From positions 41,951-105,950 of the forward strand of contig NZ_MECJ01000035.1 in NCBI RefSeq assembly GCF_014596475.1: DNA of 64,000 nucleotides. The letters run 5' to 3'. The translations under genes and the position numbers were made by a program. Below, piece by piece: positions 34,311 through 43,213 of this stretch. Each line of letters opens with the position of its first letter. The first letter of the stretch is position 1. The notes under the pieces were generated by a model, which was given only the letters and a program-made list of their open reading frames with translations, did not search any database and was not told the origin of the DNA. Source of the DNA: Streptomyces sp. CBMA152. GTDB lineage: Bacteria; Actinomycetota; Actinomycetes; Streptomycetales; Streptomycetaceae.

Positions 34311-36605
34311 TTACGACACCGGCAGCGCGTACAGCGTCGCCCCGTGCCACACCACCGCCGTGTCCGCGCCCGCCACCACGGCCCGGTAGACGCCCCGGTC
34401 CGCCGACTCCTCCTTGGTGCCCGCGTCCTGGAACTTCCACAGCCGCTCGCCGCTCGCCGCGTCGAACGCCGTGACCTGGAACGGGTCGAGGGCGAGGAGC
34501 GTACGCCCGGACGCGCCCGCCACCGTCCGCGTCTCCACCGGCGTGCCCAGCGCGAGGTCGGTGGTCCCCGCCCACCGCTGCTGCCCGTCCGCCGCCCCGA
34601 GCGCCGTCACCTGCGTACCGTTGTCCGGTACGTACACAACTCCCTTGTCAGAGACAGGAGTTCCGTACGCGGCCTTGCCCTTGGGGTGCTGCCAGCGCGG
34701 GTTCGTGGTGGTGAGGTCGAACGCCTGGAGGCCGCCGCCCGCCTGCGTCAGCAGGGTGCCGTCGGGGGTGAGCACCGCCGGGTCGGTCGGGAGCACCGAG
34801 CCGTATGTCCGCGACCACACGTCCTTGCCGGTCTTCGGGTCGACGGCGAAGAACTCCCCGAGCACCTGCTTGGCGCCCTTGGGCGGGGAGGCCGCCGGGC
34901 GGCGGGAGATCAGCTGGCCGCCGTACGGCGTGGCCCACTCGAAGGTCTCGCCCCGGCCCAGCGGTCTGCGCCACAGGACGGTGCGGTGGGTGATGTCGTA
35001 CGCGTAGAGGGCGGAGTCCTTGCCGACGGTGGCGGTGAACCACACCGTGGTGTCCTCGTGCGCCCGGACCTCCGGGGTGCTCATGCCGGGGGCGAGTGAG
35101 GTGTACGCGACCTTCTGGCGGATGGAGCCATCCGCGACGGCGAACCAGATGAAGTCGGTGGGGCCCGCGCCGAACGCCAACTCGGCGTCGGCGGGCTGCA
35201 GTTGGGCCACCCCGGCCAGCTCCGGGCGGTTCCACAGCTGCTTTCCGGTGCGCAGGTCGACGCCGGTGAGCGCGGCGCCGGGGACGACCAGGACCGCGCC
35301 CTGGACGAGCGGGGTACCGAGCAGCTTGCCGCCGGGTACGGCGTATCCCCAGCGGGCGGTGGGTGGCGTGCCGGGCACGGGCTGCGGGCGGGCCACAGGC
35401 TTGGCGTCGACCGCCGGGCTCTTGGAGTCCCCGCCGTCCCCGTCGAACGCGAGCACCGCGCCCGCCCCGAGCGCGAGTCCGGCGATGGAGGCGAGCCCGG
35501 CTGTCAGGAGCGACCTGCGGTCGGCGGTGATACGGGAGAGGGGTGATCCGGGGGTGCTCGGGGTGGGGATGGCCGGGGGTGACCACGTGGGGAGCGGGGG
35601 TGCCGTCTCCGGTGCCGGGGGAGGGGCGGGGGCGGCCTGCGGGGCGGCGGGCACAGGCGCGGCACCCGGTGCCGCGTCGGCGGGCCACAGCACCGTGCCC
35701 CCGAGCGTCACCCCGGGCAACTCCCGTGCCTGCGCGGCCCGTTCCGCGATCGCCGTCGCCACGCCCGGCGGGAGCCAGGCGTCCGGCAGCACCGCGTCCA
35801 CCCCGCCGGGCACCAGCTCCGCCGCCACCTCGGCGGGGGAGGGGCGCGAGCCGGGCGTCTTGGCCAGACAGCGGCCCAGCAGCGGGCGCAGCGCGGCCGG
35901 GACCGGGGTGAGGTCGGGGACGGAGTGCGCGATGCGGTGCGCGGCCGCGTCGGCCGGGCCCGCGTCGAAGGGGCCCGCGCCCCCGGCCGCGTAGGTGAGC
36001 AGCATGCCCAGCATGAACACGTCGGCGGCGGGGCCGGGCTTCTCCCCGGCGACCTGTTCCGGCGTCAGATAGCCGACGGTCACGCCGAGTCGGCCGCCCT
36101 CCCCGGCGCTCGCCGCGCTGGCGCCGCCGAGCACGCCGAAGGCGGTGACCAGCGGCCCGTCGGCGGTGAGCAGGACGACGTCGGCGCCCAGGCCCTGGAA
36201 CGCCGCGCCGGTCACCGAGTGCGCCCGCTCAAGCGTGGTGGCGAGCGCCGCGCCGAGCGTACGTACGGTCGCCTCGGGCAGTGGTCCGGCGAGCGCCACC
36301 GCCTCGGCGAGGGTGAGCGCGGCCGCGAACGGGGTGGCCAGCCACGGCAGCCACTCCTCCGGCCCGGTCGCCAGCACCGGCGCCACCCATGGCCCGGCGA
36401 GGCGTTCGGCGGCCCGTGCCTCGTCGCGGAAGCGGCTGCGGAAGGCGGGCAGCGCGGCCAGATCGGGGCGGGCGGCGGTGACGGAGACACCGCGTCCGTC
36501 GGCGCCGTGGGCGAGATAGACCCGGGCCGTGCCGGTCTCGCGCAGTCTGGCCCGCATGCGATACGGACCGAGCTCGCGCGGTTCCTCGGCGGTCAGCGCC
36601 TCCAT
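34311..36605 (-). CDS. Pseudokinase - transmembrane - PQQ-like propeller fusion
   Basis: 764 residues. Residues 1-280 follow a bacterial Ser/Thr kinase but every key residue is changed: the VAVK Lys is Thr43, the HRDLKPxN loop reads FQGLGADV (136-143; Asp to Gly, Lys to Gly, Asn to Val) and DFG is AFG (155-157). Then a Pro-rich juxtamembrane segment, a single helix ('LLTAGLASIAGLALGAGAVL', about 370-390) and an extracellular PQQ-type beta propeller of about 350 residues ('TARWGYAVPGGKLLGTPLVQ', 'GKQLWNRPELAG', 'QQRWAGTTDLALGTP'). Likely binds a ligand outside and a protein inside without phosphorylating it. The ATG overlaps no gene; a small ORF lies 60 bp upstream. Confidence 0.88.
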   Translation of the reverse strand: MEALTAEEPRELGPYRMRARLRETGTARVYLAHGADGRGVSVTAARPDLAALPAFRSRFRDEARAAERLAGPWVAPVLATGPEEWLPWLATPFAAALTLAEAVALAGPLPEATVRTLGAALATTLERAHSVTGAAFQGLGADVVLLTADGPLVTAFGVLGGASAASAGEGGRLGVTVGYLTPEQVAGEKPGPAADVFMLGMLLTYAAGGAGPFDAGPADAAAHRIAHSVPDLTPVPAALRPLLGRCLAKTPGSRPSPAEVAAELVPGGVDAVLPDAWLPPGVATAIAERAAQARELPGVTLGGTVLWPADAAPGAAPVPAAPQAAPAPPPAPETAPPLPTWSPPAIPTPSTPGSPLSRITADRRSLLTAGLASIAGLALGAGAVLAFDGDGGDSKSPAVDAKPVARPQPVPGTPPTARWGYAVPGGKLLGTPLVQGAVLVVPGAALTGVDLRTGKQLWNRPELAGVAQLQPADAELAFGAGPTDFIWFAVADGSIRQKVAYTSLAPGMSTPEVRAHEDTTVWFTATVGKDSALYAYDITHRTVLWRRPLGRGETFEWATPYGGQLISRRPAASPPKGAKQVLGEFFAVDPKTGKDVWSRTYGSVLPTDPAVLTPDGTLLTQAGGGLQAFDLTTTNPRWQHPKGKAAYGTPVSDKGVVYVPDNGTQVTALGAADGQQRWAGTTDLALGTPVETRTVAGASGRTLLALDPFQVTAFDAASGERLWKFQDAGTKEESADRGVYRAVVAGADTAVVWHGATLYALPVS

Positions 36606-36665
36606 GGTTCAACTCCCCCTGCGGCACGGCGTGGACCAGCGAGCTTATCGCGCCAAGTACCCCGT

Positions 36666-36935
36666 CTACGTGCGGGGCGTCGGCTTGGTCCAGGGCCAGC
36701 GGCGGGGCTCGCGGCCCTCGGGGGCGTAGGTGTACTTCCAGCCGCGCTGGATGCCGAGCCGCTTGCTGTGTCCGGCGGGTTCGCGCCGGTACGCGTACAC
36801 CGTCGGCGGGCCGCCGTCGGCGTCCGGGACCGGTACCTCGTACCACTGGGGCGGCTTGCCCGACGGGCCGATCAGGACGGGCAGGACGCGCCCGTCGAGG
36901 GGCCCGCCCACAAAGAGGGTGTTCTCGCTCTGCAC
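36666..36935 (-). CDS. Small conserved hypothetical protein
   Basis: 89 residues from GTG 36935; the ribosome binding site is weak. Text 'LFVGGPLDGRVLPVLIGPSG', 'WYEVPVPDADGG', 'VYAYRREP' and 'KYTYAPEG' resembles short Streptomyces proteins with a VGGPxDGR opening. Soluble, no signal. Lies between the TetR gene (46 bp) and the pseudokinase gene (60 bp) on the same strand and may share their transcript. Function unknown. Confidence 0.7.
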   Translation of the reverse strand: MQSENTLFVGGPLDGRVLPVLIGPSGKPPQWYEVPVPDADGGPPTVYAYRREPAGHSKRLGIQRGWKYTYAPEGREPRRWPWTKPTPRT

Positions 36936-36981
36936 GCCACAAGTGTCACACCGGTCACGGGCCGAGCTCGCGCACCGCGTG

Positions 36982-37707
36982 TCACAGAAGGTGGGTCGCC
37001 TCGGCGACGACGGGGACGATCCGGCGGGCGAGGACCCCGGCCGGGCCCTCGGCGGACTCCAGGGCGAGCGCCGCCCGTACGACGGCCGACGTCTGCGGGT
37101 CGGTCGCGGCGGTCGCGGTGAGCAGGGCGACGAGGTGGTCGACCAGCCAGTCGCGCAGCTCGGGCAACGGGGGCTGCTTCTCCTCGTCGAGCCAGATCAG
37201 CGAGGCGGCCTCGACGGCCGCGATCCAGGTGCGCACCATCAGCCGCAGCCGTGCACCCGGTGCCTCCACCCCGAGGTGGACGAGGATCTGCTCGGCGGCC
37301 GCCCGGCGCACCTCGTCGACTATCGCGGTCGTCCGCGAGGTCTCGGCGACGCTGCCGCCCTGGAGGAGCGCGGAGAACCCGGCGTCGTGCTGGTCCACGA
37401 ACGCGAGGTAGCGGTCCAGGGCCTGGGCGAGCCGGTGGGTGAGCGGGCCGGTCTGGGCCTGGGCGAAGCACAGTTCCAGCTCGTCGGCGGCCGAGCGCAG
37501 CGCGGCCTCGTACAGCTGCTGCTTGCCGCCTGGGAAGTACCGGTACACCAGCGGCCGCGAGACCCCGGCCGCCTCGGCCACGTCGTCGAGCGACACGTCC
37601 TCCGGCGCCCGGTGCGCGAAGAGCGACAGCGCGGCGTCCAGGAGCTGAGTGCGGCGCTCCTCGACGCTCAGCCTGCGGTACGCGGGGGTGGTGGCCGGTG
37701 ACGTCAT
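36982..37707 (-). CDS. TetR-family regulator
   Basis: 241 residues from ATG 37707; upstream codons are open but do not fit the family. N-terminal helix-turn-helix 'RRTQLLDAALSLFAHRAPEDVSLDDVAEAAGVSRPLVYRYFPGGKQQLYEAAL' in parts (LDAALSLFAHRA, VSLDDVAEAAGVSRPLVYRYF), followed by an all-helical ligand domain with 'LDRYLAFVDQHDAGFSALLQGG'. This ligand domain type occurs in fatty-acid and lipid-related regulators. It could control the di-iron genes about 0.2-1.4 kb upstream or the genes downstream. Confidence 0.9.
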   Translation of the reverse strand: MTSPATTPAYRRLSVEERRTQLLDAALSLFAHRAPEDVSLDDVAEAAGVSRPLVYRYFPGGKQQLYEAALRSAADELELCFAQAQTGPLTHRLAQALDRYLAFVDQHDAGFSALLQGGSVAETSRTTAIVDEVRRAAAEQILVHLGVEAPGARLRLMVRTWIAAVEAASLIWLDEEKQPPLPELRDWLVDHLVALLTATAATDPQTSAVVRAALALESAEGPAGVLARRIVPVVAEATHLL

Positions 37708-37819
37708 GCTGGCAGCGTAATCCCCGTGCCGCAGCTTTGCCCCGGGGCCCGGGAGCAGTTGGCTCGGACCGATGCGCCCCCGCGCGGGCACGGCTGAGCG
37801 GCTGTGTGGCAGCGCACCG

Positions 37820-37890
37820 CGGTACCGGGTTGCTCAAGGGGCGCGGGGAACTGCGCGACCAGCCCAGCACGGTCCGCAGCCGAAGGACAC
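37820..37890. repeat. Dispersed intergenic repeat, single-arm copy
   Basis: CGGTACCGGGT head (37820-37830) and AAGGGGCGCGGGGAACTGCG core followed by CGACCAGCCC and GGTCCGCAGCCGAA. Same arrangement as the copy at 26171. Located between two minus-strand genes. Confidence 0.8.
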
Positions 37891-37906
37891 CGCACCCCCG
37901 AAGCGG

Positions 37907-38839
37907 CTACCGCGCAAGCAACCCCGAGCTGACCCAGAGCCGACGGCTCACGCCATTGAGCACCCCGATGTCGTCCAGGAAGTCGGTCAAGCGCTTCGCC
38001 CCGTTCTGCATCACCTCGCGCCGGTGGCCGCTCGCCTTCACCTGCGCGACGGCCTCGCGACGGTCCAGGCCCACGTTCTCGTACACCTGCGGGTTGACGA
38101 AGCAGGTGGAGAAGACGCGCGCGGCCTCCCCGCAGCTGACCCGGGTGAGCTCCCGCTCCCAGCGCGGCGCGGTCACCATCTGGCGGCGCAACTCCTCGCG
38201 GGCGTACCGGACATGGCGGGCTTCCTCCACCACATGGATCCGGGTGACGCCGCGCATCAGCGTCTGCACCCGGTCGTCCGGGAACGTGAGCCGCTGCATC
38301 CAGTCCAGGATCTCCTCGCCGAGCAGCGTCGCGGCGAACGAACCCGGCGTCGTCGAGACGGTCTTCAGGACGCGCGCGAGGTTGTGGTAGAGCCGGGGGA
38401 CCGGATACGTGGGCGATCCGCCCTTCTTGATCACCCGGGCGAACATCATCGAGTGCCGGCACTCGTCGGCTATCTCGGTGAGCGCATAGCGCACATGGTT
38501 GCTGGTCACCGGCTTGTCGTAGATGTGCCGTACGAGCAGCTGCATCAGGATGATCTCGAACCAGATCCCGAGCGAGCCGAGCGACGCGGCCTCGTGGCGC
38601 GCGAGCTCGAAGCGCTGGTCCTCGGACATCTTGCGCCACAGCGGGGTGTCGTAGAGGGAGAGGAGCTCCGGCGGCCAGAACCACTTGCCGTCCTCGAACG
38701 GCGCGTCCCAGTCGAGCTCCTTGTCGGGGTCGAAGGAGTGCCGCGCGGAGGACGCGAGCAGTCGTTCGGCGACCTCCTCGCGGTCCCTGAGCAGGCCGAG
38801 CGCGTCGTGGAGCAGCTCGCTTTCGGTCACGGTCGTCAT
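37907..38839 (-). CDS. AurF-like di-iron oxygenase
   Basis: 310 residues from ATG 38839 (GAGGTG upstream). Matches the p-aminobenzoate N-oxygenase AurF family: Glu ligand in 'LGIWFEIILMQLL', ligand motif 'ALTEIADECRHSMMFARVI' (ExxxDExxH), then 'LLGEEILDW' and 'VVEEARHVRYAREEL' (ExxRH), giving a full set for a di-iron centre. AurF oxidises arylamines to nitroarenes; relatives act on other amines or lipids. No biosynthetic genes surround it, so the substrate is open. It is divergent from a second, unrelated di-iron protein with an inverted repeat between them. Confidence 0.88.
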   Translation of the reverse strand: MTTVTESELLHDALGLLRDREEVAERLLASSARHSFDPDKELDWDAPFEDGKWFWPPELLSLYDTPLWRKMSEDQRFELARHEAASLGSLGIWFEIILMQLLVRHIYDKPVTSNHVRYALTEIADECRHSMMFARVIKKGGSPTYPVPRLYHNLARVLKTVSTTPGSFAATLLGEEILDWMQRLTFPDDRVQTLMRGVTRIHVVEEARHVRYAREELRRQMVTAPRWERELTRVSCGEAARVFSTCFVNPQVYENVGLDRREAVAQVKASGHRREVMQNGAKRLTDFLDDIGVLNGVSRRLWVSSGLLAR

Positions 38840-38937
38840 GGCTGGTGGCACCTCGGCTGGGGGTCGGTCCGGGCCGATTCGCGATCGGCCGGGGCGGTAT
38901 CGGTCGTGACGTACCGGCGGTCACCTCTTATGAGACT

Positions 38938-38951
38938 GCTTGTCAGCAAGC
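38938..38951. promoter_or_regulatory. Inverted repeat between the divergent di-iron genes
   Basis: GCTTG-TCAG-CAAGC, a perfect 14-bp palindrome-type site 99 bp from the left gene and 137 bp from the right one. A plausible TetR operator. Confidence 0.4.
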
Positions 38952-39088
38952 CCGTCAATCCCTTGGCCCCGACTTGTTGACCCGGCGTCTACCACCGTGT
39001 GAGCCTGCCAGTGAACCGGCGTGTAACGGACAGTCAGGCAATCCCCCCAGTACGTCCGTACGAGGTACGCGAGGCGAAGGAGCCGCAC

Positions 39089-40216
39089 GTGTCGACGCAA
39101 GACCTCTATGTGAACGGCCCGCACGACCCCCTGTGGCAGGTCCCGGCGTCGGGCGCGGCGCGCTTCAGCTGGGAGGCCATGTTTCCTGGCCAGAAGAATG
39201 GCTCCGGGCGCGAACGCCTGCTCGCCCTCTACCAGAAGGGCAAGGACAAGCAGTGGGACGGCGCCAAGCGCATCGACTGGGACCTTGAGGTCGACCCGTA
39301 CGACCCGCTCGGCACGCCCGACGAGTCGATGACGCTGTACGGGACGCGCTACTGGGCGAAGCTGACCGACGAGGACAAGGGCGAGCTGCGCAGGCACTAC
39401 TCGGCCTGGCAGTTCAGCCAGTTCCTGCACGGCGAGCAGGGCGCGATGGTGTGCGCGGCGCGGATCGTGGAGTCGGTGCCGGACCTGGACGCCAAGTTCT
39501 ACTCCGCGACCCAGACCATGGACGAGGCCCGGCACGCCGAGATCTACAGCCGGTTCCTGCACGAGAAGATCGGGATGCTCTACCCGGTCAACGACAACCT
39601 CCAGGGGCTGCTCGGCGACACCCTGCGCGACTCCCGCTGGGACATGCCGTACCTCGGTATGCAGGTGCTCATCGAGGGCCTGGCGCTCGCCGCGTTCGGG
39701 ATGCTCCGCGACACCACGGACAAGCCGCTGCCCAAGCAGATCCTCGCGTACGTCATGCAGGACGAGGCGCGGCACGTGGCGTTCGGGCGGATGGCGCTGC
39801 GCGACTACTACAAGCAGCTCTCCGACGCCGAACTGCGCGAGCGCGAGGAGTTCGTGATCGAGGGCTGCTACTTGATGCGGGACCGGTTGCGCGGGATCGA
39901 GGTCCTGGAGAACTTCGGCATCCCCAAGGCGGAGGCCGAGGAGTTCTCGGAGCAGAACGAGTTCCTGCATCTGTTCCGCAAGCTGCTGTTCAGCCGCATC
40001 GTCCCCTGCGTCAAGGACATCGGCCTGTGGGGCAAACGCCTCCAGCAGGCGTACGTGGACATGGGCGTCCTCGACCTCGGCGACTCCAACCTCGACCTGC
40101 TCATGGCCGAGGACGAGGAGATCGCGGAACGCCTCGACCGCGAGCGCTTCGCCCAGGAGGAGACGGCACGGGTGACGGAGGTGGCGGACGCGATCGCGGA
40201 GGGAGCGGTGGGCTGA
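39089..40216 (+). CDS. Ferritin-like di-iron oxygenase
   Basis: 375 residues from GTG 39089 with GAAGGAGCC before it. Two DEARH motifs ('TQTMDEARHAEIYSRFL' and 'YVMQDEARHVAFGRMAL') with Glu ligands in 'FLHGEQGAMV' and 'LIEGLALAAF' define a ribonucleotide-reductase-R2-like or ferritin-like di-iron four-helix core. Relatives include amine N-hydroxylases (VlmB type) and fatty-acyl oxidases. Not a ferritin: too long, and no cage signature. Its divergent neighbour is an AurF-like enzyme; such pairs suggest a two-step oxidation or shared control. No signal peptide. Confidence 0.87.
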   Translation: MSTQDLYVNGPHDPLWQVPASGAARFSWEAMFPGQKNGSGRERLLALYQKGKDKQWDGAKRIDWDLEVDPYDPLGTPDESMTLYGTRYWAKLTDEDKGELRRHYSAWQFSQFLHGEQGAMVCAARIVESVPDLDAKFYSATQTMDEARHAEIYSRFLHEKIGMLYPVNDNLQGLLGDTLRDSRWDMPYLGMQVLIEGLALAAFGMLRDTTDKPLPKQILAYVMQDEARHVAFGRMALRDYYKQLSDAELREREEFVIEGCYLMRDRLRGIEVLENFGIPKAEAEEFSEQNEFLHLFRKLLFSRIVPCVKDIGLWGKRLQQAYVDMGVLDLGDSNLDLLMAEDEEIAERLDRERFAQEETARVTEVADAIAEGAVG

Positions 40217-40221
40217 AGGAG

Positions 40222-40255
40222 GGGGGCGGGGGCCGACGGGCCGGTCCCCGCCCCC
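40222..40255. terminator. Terminator between convergent genes
   Basis: GGGGGCGGGG and CCCCGCCCCC pair over 10 bp around a 14-base GC-rich loop, six bases past the di-iron gene and 26 bp before the end of the PBP gene. Confidence 0.7.
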
Positions 40256-40280
40256 GGCTCACAGCGCCTCGGCACCCGCC

Positions 40281-41732
40281 TCACCCTGTGAGAGCGGCCT
40301 CCATCACCGCCTTCGCGATAGGCGCCGCGTCCCCGCCCCCGCTGATGTCCATCCGGTTCGCCTCCGCGTCCTCGACCACGACCGCGACGGCCACGGCGGG
40401 GCGGGGTGCGTCCGGGGACTGGGCCCAGGAGATGAACCAGGCGTACGGCAGGCCCCGGTTGCCGACGCCGTTCTGGGCCGTGCCGGTCTTGCCGCCCACC
40501 CGCACCCCGGGGATCGCGGCGCTGGTGCCCGTGCCCTTCTCCACCACGTCCACCATCAGCTGCTGGAGCCGCTCGGCCGTGGCCGGGTTCATCGCCTGCT
40601 TGTAGTCGCGCTCGGCGGTGCGGGCGAGGGTCGTGCCGTGCGCGCTGGTCGTACGGTCCACCAGATACGGGTACTTGAGTTCCCCGCCGTTGGCGACCGC
40701 CGCCGCCACCATCGCCATCTGCAACGGCGTGGCCGTCGTGTCGAACTGGCCGATGGAGGAGAGCGCCAGCTGGTCGGGGCCCATCTTCTTGTCGAAGTTG
40801 GACTTGGCGACACCCGAAGGGATGCGCAGCCGGGTGTCGTTGAAGCCGAACCGGCCGACCGCCTTCAGCATCCCCGCGAGCCCCACCTTGACCCCGAGGT
40901 TCGCCATCACCGTGTTGCAGGAGACCTCCACGGCGTACGCGAGCGAGGCGTTCTCGCAGCCGTTCGCCTCGTTGGGCAGCGTGGTGCTGGTGCCGGGCAG
41001 GACGTACGGGTCGGGTGTGACGGTCGGCGCGTTCACATCGGTGACGGCGCCCGCGTCCAGTGCGGCCGCCGCCGTCACGATCTTGAAGGTGGAGCCCGGC
41101 GGATACGACTGCCGGATCGCCCGGTTGAGCATCGGCTGGTCGGGGCCCGTGGTCAGAGCGGCCCAGGTCTTCTTCACCGCCGGCCCGTTCCCGGAGAGCC
41201 TGCTGGGGTCGTACGACGGGCTGCTGACCAGGGCGAGGATCTTCCCGGTGGACGGCTCGACGGCGGCGACCGCGCCCTTCTTGCCGCCCAGGCCCTTGTA
41301 GGCAGCCTGCTGCATCGACGCCTTGATGGTGGTGACCGCGTCGCCGCCGCGCTGCCGTTTACGGGTGAGGTCGCCCCACAGCGGGGTGAGCAGCGGGGAG
41401 GTGCCGGACAGGACGGCGTCCTCCGCGCTCTCGATGAGCGTGGTCCCGTAGATCTGGGACGCGTAGCCGGTGACGGGCGCGTACAGCGGGCCGTCGGTGT
41501 ACGTGCGCTCGTACCGCAGCGGCTGGCCGGTGTCCTTGGAGCCGGTGACCGCGTCCTCGCCCACCAGGATGTCGCCGCGCGGCTGGCCGTAACGGGCCAG
41601 TGTGGCGCGGCGGTTGGCGGGGTTGGCGTCGAGCGCGTCGGCCTGGAAGACCTGGACGCGGGCCGCGTTGACGAGCAGCGCGACCAGCAGGACGAGGCAG
41701 AAGGCGGCGGCCCGCCGGATGTAACGGATCAT
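40281..41732 (-). CDS. Class B penicillin-binding protein
   Basis: 483 residues from ATG 41732. Membrane anchor at residues 5-25 ('AAAFCLVLLVALLVNAARV'), a dimerisation region, then the transpeptidase: SxxK in 'PPGSTFKIVTAA', SxN in 'VSCNTVMANLG', KTG in 'VGGKTGTAQNG'. Cross-links peptidoglycan outside the membrane. The start shares one base with the stop of the SEDS glycosyltransferase gene (TGATG), so the two form the usual polymerase/cross-linker pair. No PASTA kinase or PP2C gene is adjacent, so this is one of the extra PBP/SEDS pairs of Streptomyces rather than the pknB-linked set. Confidence 0.93.
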   Translation of the reverse strand: MIRYIRRAAAFCLVLLVALLVNAARVQVFQADALDANPANRRATLARYGQPRGDILVGEDAVTGSKDTGQPLRYERTYTDGPLYAPVTGYASQIYGTTLIESAEDAVLSGTSPLLTPLWGDLTRKRQRGGDAVTTIKASMQQAAYKGLGGKKGAVAAVEPSTGKILALVSSPSYDPSRLSGNGPAVKKTWAALTTGPDQPMLNRAIRQSYPPGSTFKIVTAAAALDAGAVTDVNAPTVTPDPYVLPGTSTTLPNEANGCENASLAYAVEVSCNTVMANLGVKVGLAGMLKAVGRFGFNDTRLRIPSGVAKSNFDKKMGPDQLALSSIGQFDTTATPLQMAMVAAAVANGGELKYPYLVDRTTSAHGTTLARTAERDYKQAMNPATAERLQQLMVDVVEKGTGTSAAIPGVRVGGKTGTAQNGVGNRGLPYAWFISWAQSPDAPRPAVAVAVVVEDAEANRMDISGGGDAAPIAKAVMEAALTG

Positions 41733-43108
41733 CAGGTCCTCGTGCGGACGGGTGCGAGGGTGCCGGTGTCTACGGCCGGACGCGGGGTGCGCGCGCTGTC
41801 GCTGGCCCGGATGAGCAGCGCCACGATGATCCAGTTGGTGACGACGGACGAGCCGCCCTGCGCCAGGAACGGCATCGCCATACCGGTCAGCGGGATCAGG
41901 CCCATCACCCCGCCCGCGATCACGAAGACTTGGAACGCGAGGATCGAGGAGAGGCCGACCGAGAGCAGCCGTCCGAAGGAGTCGCTGAGCGCGAGGCCCG
42001 CGCGATAGCCCCGGGCGATGAGCAGCGCGTAGAGGAGGAAGATCACCGTGAGGCCCGCGAGGCCCAGCTCCTCGCCCGCCGTCGCCAGGATGAAGTCGGA
42101 CTTCGCGGCGAAGCCGATGAGGATCGAGTGGCCCGCGCCCAGACCGGTGCCGAGCATGCCGCCCGCGGCGAACGCGAAGAGCGACTGGGCGAGTTGGCCG
42201 GGGCCCTGGCCCGCGTCGATGGAGGCGAACGGGTGCAGCCAGTCCTGGACGCGGCTGTGCACATGGGGTTCGAGCGAGCCGACCACCGCCGCGCCGACCG
42301 CGGCGAGCAGCAGCCCCACCGCGATCCAGCCGGTGCGGCCCGTCGCCACGTACAGCATGATCACGAAGAGTCCGAAGAAGAGCAGCGAGGTGCCGAGGTC
42401 GCGCTCCAGGACGAGGACGCCGACGCTCAGCAGCCAGATCGCCACGATCGGGCCGAGCACCCGGCCGGTGGGGAGCTGGAGGCGCCAGATGCGGCGGCCG
42501 GTGTACGCGAGCGCGTTGTGGTTGGCGGCCAGGTACGCGGCGAAGAAGACCGCGAACAGGATCTTGGCGAACTCGCCCGGCTGGAAGGAGAGTCCGGCGA
42601 GCCGGATCCAGATCTTGGCGCCGTTGACGGCCGGGAAGAAGATCGGCACGACCATCAGGACGAGCGCGGAGGCGGCCGAGATGTACGCGTACCGGGCGAG
42701 TACGCGGTGGTCGCGCAGGATCAGGACGACCGCGCCGAACAGCGCGACCCCGATGGTCGACCACATCAGCTGGGCGGAGGCGGCCGGGGTGTGCGGGGTC
42801 TCCAGGTCGAGGCGGTAGATCAGGACCAGGCCGAGGCCGTTGAGCAGGACCGCGATGGGCAGCAGGAGCGGGTCGGCGTACGGGGCGCGCAGCCGGACCG
42901 CGAGGTGCGCGAGCAGGGCGAGCAGCCCGAGCCCGGCGCCGTAGCCCGCCGCGTCCGGCGGGAGCGCGCCGCTCTTGGCGAGCCCGACGTCGGCGTAGCC
43001 GTAGACCGAGGCGAGGACGGCGCCGACGAGCAGCGAGAGTTCGACGCCCCGGCGCCGGGGGAGACGGAGGGCGGGCGGTGGCCGGTCCGCCGTCGTCGTT
43101 GCGCTCAT
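41732..43108 (-). CDS. SEDS-family peptidoglycan glycosyltransferase (FtsW/RodA-like)
   Basis: 458 residues from ATG 43108, about twelve membrane segments. 'IWIRLAGLSFQPGEFAKILFAVFFAAYLA' in outline (SFQPGEFAKI), 'ERDLGTSLLFFGLFV' and 'FILATAGEELGLAGL' plus 'GMAMPFLAQGGSSVVTNW' are SEDS signatures; the catalytic Asp is in ERDLGT. Polymerises lipid II. Coupled to the class B PBP gene downstream. Divergent from the DUF6325-like gene across 105 bp. Confidence 0.93.
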   Translation of the reverse strand: MSATTTADRPPPALRLPRRRGVELSLLVGAVLASVYGYADVGLAKSGALPPDAAGYGAGLGLLALLAHLAVRLRAPYADPLLLPIAVLLNGLGLVLIYRLDLETPHTPAASAQLMWSTIGVALFGAVVLILRDHRVLARYAYISAASALVLMVVPIFFPAVNGAKIWIRLAGLSFQPGEFAKILFAVFFAAYLAANHNALAYTGRRIWRLQLPTGRVLGPIVAIWLLSVGVLVLERDLGTSLLFFGLFVIMLYVATGRTGWIAVGLLLAAVGAAVVGSLEPHVHSRVQDWLHPFASIDAGQGPGQLAQSLFAFAAGGMLGTGLGAGHSILIGFAAKSDFILATAGEELGLAGLTVIFLLYALLIARGYRAGLALSDSFGRLLSVGLSSILAFQVFVIAGGVMGLIPLTGMAMPFLAQGGSSVVTNWIIVALLIRASDSARTPRPAVDTGTLAPVRTRT

Positions 43109-43213
43109 GTCGGGCAACGTAGCAAGCGCGGCCGCTTATGTCCTTTATGTCATAGTGTGCCGAGGGGGGTATCGGCTGAGAGAACTGACGGACCGTCACT
43201 GAGGAGTACGGCC

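Noticed and set aside
40281..43199. Single 972-residue frame over the SEDS and PBP genes
   Set aside because: The first half is the wrong frame of the SEDS gene; the true PBP starts at 41732 and the SEDS protein is in another frame.
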